A stretch of DNA of 7,035 nucleotides from Ignavibacteria bacterium (GTDB lineage Bacteria > Bacteroidota > Ignavibacteria > Ignavibacteriales > Ignavibacteriaceae). This document shows positions 1 through 6,072 of the stretch, one piece after another. Every line of letters begins with the position of its first letter. Position 1 is the stretch's first letter. The position numbers were made by a program, and so were the translations under genes. The stretch is from NCBI GenBank assembly GCA_029863735.1, contig JAOTUT010000078.1, positions 1 through 7,035 on the forward strand, read 5' to 3'. A model generated the notes under the pieces. It saw only the letters and a program-made list of their open reading frames with translations, did not search any database and was not told the origin of the DNA.

Positions 1-947
1 TGAAATGCTGATACATTGAATGAAATATCTTCACCAACATAATTAGTAAACCTGGATGAAGGGAGCCATGACTCACCTTGGTCTTCACTTAATTTGTAAT
101 AAATATCGGTCTGACTAAAGCTTGCTATGTATTCAACTTTGTCATTTTGATATGCAAGTAAAATATTTCCATTTGCAAGTTTTGCTACTCTTGGTCTGCT
201 TTCATAATAAATTTCATTTATTACAGGTATCGGATCTGACCAGTTCAGACCATAATCAGTGCTCAGTCTTGAGTAGATTCCACCTAACCCGGTTACACTA
301 TTTTCATAAACTGCAAGAAGCGAATTCAATCCCGTTGAAATTATCGTAAGCTCTTTTGTTTTGTATTGAGCAGATGCTGGAAATTCAATTGGATTTAAGC
401 TCCACGTAACTCCATTATCAAAACTTAATTTATAATAACTTTTACTTGCACCATTACTGTAAAAGGACAAACAAATTTCACCACTAATCCATTCAGAAAG
501 ATTCAAATAATATGAAGATTTTGTAAATACTGGAAGACTACCGCCACCAAGAATACTTATCGGATTCAACCAGCTGTTTCCGTTGTCGTTTGAATAGATT
601 AGTTTCATAGATTCATTCAGAACTGACCAGGCAAGAAATATTCTTCCTGTCGATTTCCGCAATGCCGTCAAATACAAAGCGTCTTGAGGATAAATCAACT
701 GAACAGTCTGAACAACTTTTGGTTGATCCCAATTCTTCCCTCTGTTAGTGCTTCTTGTGGAAAAAATTGTATCCTTCGACTCATTGACGTAGAAAATAAT
801 TATCTCATTTTCTGAGAGCCAAACCGGAGCGGATTCTTTAATTGATTGGGATGGATTTTGCACAGAAAGTCTGGTAATTTCGCTAATCTGCGGGAAGGAG
901 ATAAAACAAACAGAAAGCGCAAGAAGAACTAAGTAAAATTTCTTCAT
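1..947 (-). CDS. Secreted Asp-box (BNR/sialidase-like) repeat protein, C-terminus beyond window
   Basis: The ATG at 947 opens a frame of 315 codons that stays open to the window edge, so the gene is 3'-truncated here. The N-terminus (MKKFYLVLLALSVCFISFPQ) is a typical export signal: two lysines followed by a hydrophobic core. Five Asp-box motifs (S-x-D-x-G-x-x-W) follow: STNRGKNW (66-73, Asp replaced by Asn), SNDNGNSW (119-126), SFDNGVTW (175-182), STDYGLNW (229-236) and SEDQGESW (287-294). Their spacing of 53-58 residues is that expected for successive beta-propeller blades. Asp boxes are structural turns found in sialidases and other secreted glycan-binding or hydrolytic proteins, and also in non-enzymatic propellers, so they do not prove sialidase activity. 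No sialidase Arg triad or FRIP motif could be assigned. Predicted location is periplasmic, surface or extracellular. Start choice is supported by GAAAGGG six bases upstream of the ATG. It follows a likely terminator and so is probably its own transcription unit. Confidence 0.85.
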   Translation of the reverse strand, partial: MKKFYLVLLALSVCFISFPQISEITRLSVQNPSQSIKESAPVWLSENEIIIFYVNESKDTIFSTRSTNRGKNWDQPKVVQTVQLIYPQDALYLTALRKSTGRIFLAWSVLNESMKLIYSNDNGNSWLNPISILGGGSLPVFTKSSYYLNLSEWISGEICLSFYSNGASKSYYKLSFDNGVTWSLNPIEFPASAQYKTKELTIISTGLNSLLAVYENSVTGLGGIYSRLSTDYGLNWSDPIPVINEIYYESRPRVAKLANGNILLAYQNDKVEYIASFSQTDIYYKLSEDQGESWLPSSRFTNYVGEDISFNVSAF

Positions 948-953
948 TTCGCA

Positions 954-960
954 CCCTTTC
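954..960 (-). promoter_or_regulatory. Shine-Dalgarno site of the Asp-box gene
   Basis: On the minus strand GAAAGGG lies six bases before the ATG at 947. It is the clearest ribosome binding site in the window and decides the start. An in-frame GTG five codons upstream would overlap this site and is therefore less likely. Confidence 0.55.
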
Positions 961-990
961 ACTACCCTTTTGATACCTAAACTTAAGAAA

Positions 991-1019
991 AATAAAACGG
1001 AGAGTAAATGATTGGTCAG
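991..1019 (-). promoter_or_regulatory. Possible promoter of the Asp-box gene
   Basis: Minus-strand CTGACC (1019-1014) and TTTATT (996-991) are separated by 17 bases, each matching 4 of 6 positions of the sigma-70 -35 and -10 consensus. The pair sits just after the terminator T-tract and would leave a leader of roughly 40 bases before the ATG at 947. The region is AT-rich, so a chance match is quite possible. A Bacteroidota-type TAnnTTTG element is only partly matched nearby (TAAGTTTA). Confidence 0.2.
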
Positions 1020-1046
1020 AAAAAAAGCGGGATTAATTAATACCGG
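1020..1046 (-). terminator. Likely intrinsic terminator after the operon
   Basis: About 30 bases after the propeller stop codon, the minus strand carries CGGTATTAATTAATCCCG (1045-1028). It can fold into a stem of three G-C pairs, one T-C mismatch and three A-T pairs around a four-base AATT loop. It is followed by one C and seven T's (1026-1020). The position between two co-oriented genes fits an operon terminator. The stem is short and AT-rich, so efficiency may be modest. Confidence 0.45.
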
Positions 1047-1074
1047 AAATTCTTAACCCAAAGAAAAGCTCAAT

Positions 1075-2190
1075 TTATCTCTTTTTTGGCCATTCAGCGA
1101 GACTGTTTTCAATTTTCAGGCGTACGAGACCTTCCCCCGTTCCGATCCAGATGTTAGTGCCGTCAAAGTGGAATGATAAAATTGTGGAAGAAGTAATATC
1201 AAGTTGATTGAGGTCAACCTCAGTAACCAGCCGGGTTAATCTGTTTATCAGGTATAATCCTTTACCGTATTCAATTTTCTGTTGCTTATCAAACTCATAA
1301 ACACCAACCCAGATATAATTGCCTACTTTACACAGTGAATAAACTCCGTTTGCACCTAGACCATTCCTTTTGTAAATCTTGTCCCAGTTAAATCTTCTGT
1401 CAAAAATATAAACACCACCGAGATTGAAGTCAGGCTCATCGACAGTAATAAATTCGTCTGTTCCAAACCAGATACTTCTTCCAGCAAAGAGAATACTGGA
1501 AACAGAAACTGCCTTTCCTTCTTCTCTAAATCCCTTATTCTTGTTTGAAAGATAATGCCAGGCAGCCGGGTCAGTATATTTCTTTTTTTTATTGTAGATA
1601 TGAACACCTGATTCAGTGCCGAACCAGATTAGACTGTCGCCATCAAAATCTATTGTTTTAATAGTGTTGGACTTTTGGTCAGTTCCTTGCATACGGTTAA
1701 TGTCTACATATTTTCTTGTTTTAAGATCGAAGCGTGTAATGTTTCTGAATCTTCCAATCCATAATACATTTTCATCCTCATCGTACTTAAGTGAACGAAT
1801 CCAGTTGCCAAACTCGCCACCCTGAGCAAATTTTCTTTTATTCCACCTGCCCCCTTTTTTTGTGAAAGTAAACAAACCTTCAACAGATGCAGCCCAGACA
1901 AAATTTTTACTCACTTCAACGGCGTAAAAAAGATCGTCGCTAAGGTTTCCGCTTTTTGTAGAATAGTTAATCCATTTTCCATCAGCAATTGAATAGCGGT
2001 AAATTCCCTGACCGTATGTTGCTACCCAGAGGAAACCTTCTTCTTCAACTATATCGGTAATAGCAGCACCTTTTAAAAAAACTTCAGATTGGTTTTGTGC
2101 AAAGGAGTTAAGTGTGAATAAAAGCAGAAGTGTTACGATATAAAGTATTTTAAGATAACTCAATCCTGCACCTTTACACTTTAAATCCAT
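1075..2190 (-). CDS. Exported seven-bladed 'regulator propeller' (Reg_prop-like) protein, role unknown
   Basis: This 371-residue protein begins with an export signal: a basic start, a hydrophobic stretch at about 13-30 (LKILYIVTLLLLFTLNSF) and a likely cleavage after SFA or FAQ. The rest is a repeat array in which each unit has the pattern hydrophobic-W-(V/I/F/A)-(G/A) followed by G-(L/I/V)-y: LWVATYGQGIY, VWAASVEGLF, LWIGRFRNITRF, IWFGTESGVHIY, IWFGTDEF, IWVGVYEF and IWIGTGEGLVRL. The repeat tryptophans are at 55, 99, 144, 189, 241, 294 and 348, giving seven units, a complete propeller. This pattern is that of the two-component regulator propeller family, usually the periplasmic sensor part of hybrid histidine kinases. 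Here no transmembrane, kinase or DNA-binding domain follows, so it is a stand-alone exported propeller. Only seven bases separate it from panB. The ATG at 2190 lacks an obvious ribosome binding site; an in-frame TTG at 2163 is preceded by AAAGG with a 7-base spacer and would give a shorter, more standard signal peptide (LSYLKILYIV...). Confidence 0.85.
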   Translation of the reverse strand: MDLKCKGAGLSYLKILYIVTLLLLFTLNSFAQNQSEVFLKGAAITDIVEEEGFLWVATYGQGIYRYSIADGKWINYSTKSGNLSDDLFYAVEVSKNFVWAASVEGLFTFTKKGGRWNKRKFAQGGEFGNWIRSLKYDEDENVLWIGRFRNITRFDLKTRKYVDINRMQGTDQKSNTIKTIDFDGDSLIWFGTESGVHIYNKKKKYTDPAAWHYLSNKNKGFREEGKAVSVSSILFAGRSIWFGTDEFITVDEPDFNLGGVYIFDRRFNWDKIYKRNGLGANGVYSLCKVGNYIWVGVYEFDKQQKIEYGKGLYLINRLTRLVTEVDLNQLDITSSTILSFHFDGTNIWIGTGEGLVRLKIENSLAEWPKKR

Positions 2191-2197
2191 GGCGGAA

Positions 2198-3013
2198 TTA
2201 GTAACTTTCTTTGGCAGAAGGGAAGCCGCCTTTTTTTACATCTGATATATAACTCCTGACTGCTTTATTAATTTCTTCTGCAATTTTGGAATAATGTCGA
2301 ACAAACCGTGGATGAAAATCAACATTGAGTGCAAGCATATCCGGAGTAACAAGTATCTGACCATCACAATATTTTCCTGCACCAATTCCAATAGTAGGAA
2401 TAGTTAGTGCAGCAGTAATTTTTTTTGCTAACGTTGCAGGAATTTTTTCAAGCACAACTGCAAAAGCTCCGGCTTCTTCCAGAATTTTTGCATCCTCAAA
2501 AATTTCATCAGCTTCTTTTATTGTTTTGCCCCGTTCTTTATAACTGCCGAACTGGTGAATGCTCTGCGGAGTTAATCCAACGTGACCCATTACAGGAATT
2601 CCATTTTCAGTAATTTTTCTTACAGTTTCAGCAACCCGCTTTCCTCCTTCGAGCTTAACAGCTTCGGCGTGAGTTTCTTTCAATATTCTGCCGGCATTTC
2701 GAAAACCATCATCTGCACCAAGCTGGTATGACATAAAAGGCATATCTACAATAACCATTGCACGGTTAACTCCCTTAGTTACGGCTTTTGTATGATAAAT
2801 CATTTCGTCCATAGTAACCGGAAGAGTTGTTTCGTTTCCCTGGAATACATTACTTAGAGAATCACCGACCAGAATAATATCAATTCCGGCATCATTTAAA
2901 ATTTTTGCAGTAATAAAATCGTAAGCTGTTAGTGCAGTGATTTTAATTTTTTTTTGCTTTAAAATTTCTAGTGCTTTTGTAGTTACTCTTCTTATTTCTT
3001 TTTCTGCTGACAT
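2198..3013 (-). CDS. panB: 3-methyl-2-oxobutanoate hydroxymethyltransferase (ketopantoate hydroxymethyltransferase)
   Basis: PanB transfers a hydroxymethyl group from 5,10-methylenetetrahydrofolate to alpha-ketoisovalerate, giving ketopantoate, the first committed step to pantothenate, CoA and the ACP arm. It is a cytosolic (beta/alpha)8 barrel. At 271 residues it matches the usual length (E. coli 264). The family signature is intact: TAYDF (29-33), VGDSLSNV (49-56), IVDMPFMSY (88-96), KLEGG (120-124), GHVGLTPQ (143-150), LEKIP (188-192), GIGAG (209-213) and the C-terminal GGFPS. D51, D90 and E122 correspond to the Mg2+ ligands and E189 to the catalytic glutamate of the E. coli enzyme. The start ATG shares one base with the stop of the upstream gene (TAATG), indicating translational coupling. 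No panC, panD or panE is visible in the window. Confidence 0.97.
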   Translation of the reverse strand: MSAEKEIRRVTTKALEILKQKKIKITALTAYDFITAKILNDAGIDIILVGDSLSNVFQGNETTLPVTMDEMIYHTKAVTKGVNRAMVIVDMPFMSYQLGADDGFRNAGRILKETHAEAVKLEGGKRVAETVRKITENGIPVMGHVGLTPQSIHQFGSYKERGKTIKEADEIFEDAKILEEAGAFAVVLEKIPATLAKKITAALTIPTIGIGAGKYCDGQILVTPDMLALNVDFHPRFVRHYSKIAEEINKAVRSYISDVKKGGFPSAKESY

Positions 3014-3771
3014 TAATTAACCTGTAAAATCGTTTCTGAAAATATTTCTTCTACAAAATTCATATTAAAGTGATTTTCAAATCCTTTTTTAATAGCCTGC
3101 GATAGTTTGCGATAATTTATTTTTTCATCAAGAATGGTTTCAAGCTCTGTTGTAGTCAGCCCGATTTCATTTTTTATTTCCCAAAGCTTTTCTATAGGAA
3201 GATTCAAATAATCAATGATTCGTTTATGAAAACTTCCGCAGAGAATAGATCCATGCTGTAGAATAATATTTCCAATTTTCCGCTGGGCACTACCTGCAAC
3301 TTTTTTCCCATTATAATTTAGTTCATTCATTGCAGAAACAGCAAAGCATAAAGTGCTCTTTGCGTCTTTGTAGAAAGATGGAAAATGCGGTTGAGTATGT
3401 TCAAGTTCAATTTTGTCAAGCATCGGGTTATAATTTATTAGCCCCTTCTTCAATGCAAGATTTATTTCACGGTAGATTTGTTTCGGTGACTTTTCATTTG
3501 AGACTGGATAGACAACAGAATAAGTTAACTCTTCAGCATGAAGTATTGATCTTCCTCCGGATGGACGCTTTACAATATCAAAACCAGTTGTGGCAGTTTT
3601 TTCCTGATCAATTGAATTAAAATTCTGGTTAGCTCCAAGAGAAATACAATAAGGTTCCCATCGATAAACTCTCAATACAGGAAAGTCTGAAAAATTTTTG
3701 ACGAGTTCAAAATCATAATCCATATTAAACTTGCCTGAATTGAAACCAGTATCAATAAATTTCCAGATCAT
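3013..3771 (-). CDS. Single-domain lipoate/octanoate transferase-like protein (BPL/LPL fold, LipM-like)
   Basis: The 252-residue protein belongs to the biotin/lipoate protein ligase catalytic family. Visible marks are LGANQN (45-50), the substrate-binding loop [11 protein letters not shown] (68-78), YSVVYPV (84-90), CF at 142-143, [11 protein letters not shown] (155-165) with the conserved lysine at 156/157, and ILQHGSIL (170-177). Classical LplA has a second C-terminal accessory domain and about 340 residues; that domain is absent. The CF cysteine and the AGSAQ...LQHGSI block resemble LipM-type octanoyl-ACP:GcvH octanoyltransferases, which use a cysteine thioester. The likely role is attaching an octanoyl or lipoyl group to lipoate-dependent enzymes in the cytosol. 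An ATP-dependent lipoate ligase or a LipL-like amidotransferase cannot be excluded, so no symbol is given. The start overlaps the lpxA stop (ATGA) and the stop overlaps the panB start, placing the gene inside the lipid A operon. Confidence 0.85.
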   Translation of the reverse strand: MIWKFIDTGFNSGKFNMDYDFELVKNFSDFPVLRVYRWEPYCISLGANQNFNSIDQEKTATTGFDIVKRPSGGRSILHAEELTYSVVYPVSNEKSPKQIYREINLALKKGLINYNPMLDKIELEHTQPHFPSFYKDAKSTLCFAVSAMNELNYNGKKVAGSAQRKIGNIILQHGSILCGSFHKRIIDYLNLPIEKLWEIKNEIGLTTTELETILDEKINYRKLSQAIKKGFENHFNMNFVEEIFSETILQVN

Positions 3772-4544
3772 TTACCAACGATTCCCCTTTTGCTCCGGCT
3801 TAGGAAGCTCAGAACTTTTTGTGCGTAAATATTATTTCCGAACTTTTCTTCAATAATTTTCGCAGCCTGAGATACATTATGTGATTTATTGTAAATCAAA
3901 CCGAAAATATCTTTCAAAATCTGTATATCTTCATTTTTAAATCCTCTTCTTCGTAACCCAATCGCATTAATTCCGGCAAAAGTTGCAGGTGTATGGGCGG
4001 CTAAAATAAAAGGAGGTACATCCTGCGTGATCCTGATACCACCGGCTACCATTGCATGTTCGCCAATTAATGAAAACTGATGTACAGGCGTAGAGCCTCC
4101 AACAATAACATAATCTTCAATATGTGCGTGCCCACCAATCTGTACAGCGTTTGCAATAATACAATTATCACCCACGGAACAATCATGAGCAACATGGCTA
4201 TATGCCATAAATAAGCAATTTTTTCCAACCTGAGATTTGCCGGTTTCTTTAGTACCTCTGTGTAAGGTTGCAAACTCACGAATTATTGTATCGTCACCAA
4301 TAATAAACAGAGTAGGTTCACCAGAAAATTTCAAATCCTGAGGAAGATTAGCAACGGAAGCTCCCTGAAATATTTTTACTCGGTTTCCTATTCTTGCTCC
4401 GCTGTAGATGACAGCGTGCGGACCAACAGAACAATCCTCTCCTATTTCGACATCTCCTTCGATTATAGCATAGGGGCCAACTGATAAATTATCACCTAGC
4501 TTAGCATCGGGGTTCACTATTGCGGTAGGATGTATGTTTTTCAT
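3768..4544 (-). CDS. lpxA: Acyl-[ACP]--UDP-N-acetylglucosamine O-acyltransferase
   Basis: LpxA moves a 3-hydroxyacyl chain from ACP to the 3-OH of UDP-GlcNAc, the first step of lipid A synthesis, as a cytosolic trimer. The 258-residue length fits the family (E. coli 262). Residues 1 to about 185 form a left-handed parallel beta-helix of hexapeptide repeats (for example IGEDCSVGPHAV, VGDNCIIANAV). The C-terminal helical part carries the signature GINAIGLRRRGF (191-202). SHVAHDC places the catalytic histidine at H120 (E. coli H125); NLPQDLKFSGEPT and TLHRGT are also conserved. Ungapped alignment from this histidine puts G168 at the E. coli G173 'ruler' position, suggesting a long (C14 or more) acyl chain. 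The ATG overlaps the lpxC-fabZ stop as ATGA, so translation is probably coupled. Confidence 0.97.
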   Translation of the reverse strand: MKNIHPTAIVNPDAKLGDNLSVGPYAIIEGDVEIGEDCSVGPHAVIYSGARIGNRVKIFQGASVANLPQDLKFSGEPTLFIIGDDTIIREFATLHRGTKETGKSQVGKNCLFMAYSHVAHDCSVGDNCIIANAVQIGGHAHIEDYVIVGGSTPVHQFSLIGEHAMVAGGIRITQDVPPFILAAHTPATFAGINAIGLRRRGFKNEDIQILKDIFGLIYNKSHNVSQAAKIIEEKFGNNIYAQKVLSFLSRSKRGIVGK

Positions 4545-5965
4545 TTTGCTTCTGATGAATCGCTTTCTTTTGGTTTATCAACAAGACCAGCCATAAAATC
4601 AGCTTCAGCAACAAGGACTTCGTTTACGTATGATTTTCCTTTTATCAAAATAATTTTACTTTTTTTCTGAACAAGTTCCATTTCCATAAATAACTGATCA
4701 CCAGGAACGACCGGCTTTCTGAATTTAGCATTGTTGATTTGCATGAAATAAACAAGATGATCTTGTGGATTGGCGATAGACCCTAAAAGGAAAACTCCGC
4801 CGGTTTGTGCCATTGCTTCAAGAATCAACACTCCTGGCATTATTGGATTACCGGGAAAATGTCCGGGGAAGAATGGTTCGTTTGCCGTTACTGATTTAAC
4901 TCCAACTACTCTTTTATCTATTTCCATATCAATAATTTTATCAACAAGTAGGAATGGATACCTGTGAGGAAGTATTCGTTGGATTGCATTAGCATCGAAT
5001 ACAACACCTGCTTTTTTTACAAACTGAAATTTCTTCAACAGCTTCTTCTGCTGATAAAGTTTCCTGACCTGTTTTGCAAATTCAACATTTGCTTTATGAC
5101 CGGGACGAGCAGCTAATATCTGAGCTTTCAATGGTGCACCAATCAATGCAAGATCTCCAATCAAATCAAGAAGTTTATGCCTGACTGGTTCATTTCTGAA
5201 TCTTAGCTGTTTGTTATTCAGTATTCCGTTTTCGCCTAAACTTATTTTTTCTTTTATTCCAATTTTGTTGCCAAGCTCTTTAAGCTGACTCTCATTTAAC
5301 TTATGATCAACAATTACAACAGCGTTATCAATGTCGCCGCCTTTTATCAATCCCTGATCAGCGAGTTCTTCAACTTCACTCAGAAAGCAAAATGTTCTCG
5401 CAGGTGCAAACTCAGTTGCAAATTCTTTTTCAAAATCAAAAAGTCCTGTGTGCTGACTGCCAAGTGCCGGATTTTGATAATCCACCATAACTGTAACACG
5501 ATAATCATCAAGCGGTAAAGCAACAATATCTACCTGCCTGTCGTCTTCGTGATGCATTATTGTCTGATCTATTATCAGGTAATCTTTGGGAGCTTCCTGC
5601 TGTTCAAAGCCGGCTTTCTGTAAAACTTCAACAAATGGCAGTGAACTTCCATCACCAACCGGAGGCTCAATTCCATCAACTTCAATAATTATATTGTCAA
5701 TCTGCAAACCCATAATTGCAGCTAAAACATGTTCAACTGTGTGGACTTTTGCATCGCCTATTCCAATGGTGGTCCCTCGTGATACATCAACAACATTATC
5801 TGCAATGGCAGGAATCTCAGGATTGCCGCCCAAGTCAACCCGAACGAACTTTATTCCGTGATTTTCGGGAGCTGGTTTAAAGGTGAGTTTGCATTCTGTT
5901 CCTGTGTGAATTCCAATTCCAGACATTGAGACTGGTTTGGAAATCGTTCTCTGCTGTTCTAACAT
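4541..5965 (-). CDS. lpxC-fabZ: Bifunctional UDP-3-O-acyl-N-acetylglucosamine deacetylase / 3-hydroxyacyl-ACP dehydratase
   Basis: This 474-residue protein fuses two cytosolic enzymes. Residues 1 to about 305 are LpxC, the Zn2+ deacetylase that commits the cell to lipid A: start RTISKPVSMSGIGIHTG, HTVEHVLAA (75-83, general base E78 and zinc ligand H79), VRHKLLDLIGDL (261-272, zinc ligands H263 and D267) and RPGHKAN with catalytic H290. After a short linker, residues about 322-460 are FabZ, which dehydrates 3-hydroxyacyl-ACP in fatty-acid elongation: ILPHRYPFLLVDKI (331-344), FFPGHFPGNPIMPG (365-378, catalytic H369) and LILEAMAQ with E383. All key residues are present in both halves, so both should be active. 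The FabZ part begins near base 5002. The fusion is typical of Bacteroidota and relatives. A weak AGG lies about ten bases before the ATG, and a 107-base gap with a possible promoter separates it from lpxD. The stop overlaps the lpxA start. Confidence 0.97.
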   Translation of the reverse strand: MLEQQRTISKPVSMSGIGIHTGTECKLTFKPAPENHGIKFVRVDLGGNPEIPAIADNVVDVSRGTTIGIGDAKVHTVEHVLAAIMGLQIDNIIIEVDGIEPPVGDGSSLPFVEVLQKAGFEQQEAPKDYLIIDQTIMHHEDDRQVDIVALPLDDYRVTVMVDYQNPALGSQHTGLFDFEKEFATEFAPARTFCFLSEVEELADQGLIKGGDIDNAVVIVDHKLNESQLKELGNKIGIKEKISLGENGILNNKQLRFRNEPVRHKLLDLIGDLALIGAPLKAQILAARPGHKANVEFAKQVRKLYQQKKLLKKFQFVKKAGVVFDANAIQRILPHRYPFLLVDKIIDMEIDKRVVGVKSVTANEPFFPGHFPGNPIMPGVLILEAMAQTGGVFLLGSIANPQDHLVYFMQINNAKFRKPVVPGDQLFMEMELVQKKSKIILIKGKSYVNEVLVAEADFMAGLVDKPKESDSSEAK

Positions 5966-6010
5966 TTAGAAACCTGATTTGTTTTACGATTTGAAAGTTT
6001 TAACTGATTG

Positions 6011-6041
6011 GAAAATTAGCAAGATGAGGCTTGAAATCCAA
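6011..6041 (-). promoter_or_regulatory. Possible Bacteroidota-type promoter for lpxC-fabZ and downstream genes
   Basis: In the lpxD/lpxC-fabZ gap the minus strand shows TTG (6041-6039), 20 bases, then TAATTTTC (6018-6011). This resembles the Bacteroidota -33/-7 pattern (TTG with TAnnTTTG), with the final G replaced by C. A 17-spaced TTGGAT/TAATTT sigma-70 reading of the same bases is also possible. It lies 46-76 bases before the start codon. The background is AT-rich, so this is a weak call. Confidence 0.25.
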
Positions 6042-6060
6042 TAAAGGCAGAGTATTGGAG

Positions 6061-6072
6061 TACTTCGAAGTA
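6061..6072. repeat. 12-base perfect palindrome directly after the lpxD stop codon
   Basis: TACTTCGAAGTA reads identically on both strands and abuts the lpxD stop. A second short inverted pair (AGTA/TACT) overlaps it. There is no following T-tract, so it is not a typical terminator. It could be a small RNA hairpin, a binding site for a dimeric regulator, or chance. Confidence 0.25.

Noticed and set aside
122..349. Plus-strand open frame of 75 codons in the Asp-box region.
   Set aside because: The minus-strand frame over the same bases encodes a signal peptide-bearing protein with five regularly spaced Asp boxes, so the plus-strand frame is a shadow.
1..947. Lipoprotein signal in the Asp-box protein around the cysteine at residue 14.
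   Set aside because: The residues before the cysteine (LSV) do not give a proper lipobox because valine precedes Cys, so a standard signal peptide is more likely.
1457..1631. Near-identical short DNA repeats such as ccaaaccagata and cgaaccagatta.
   Set aside because: They encode the repeated IWFGT blade motif of the propeller and are explained by the protein repeats, not by a DNA element.
5586..5861. Plus-strand open frame of 91 codons inside lpxC-fabZ.
   Set aside because: It is antisense to a highly conserved LpxC region, with no ribosome site or recognisable protein; it is a shadow of the coding strand.
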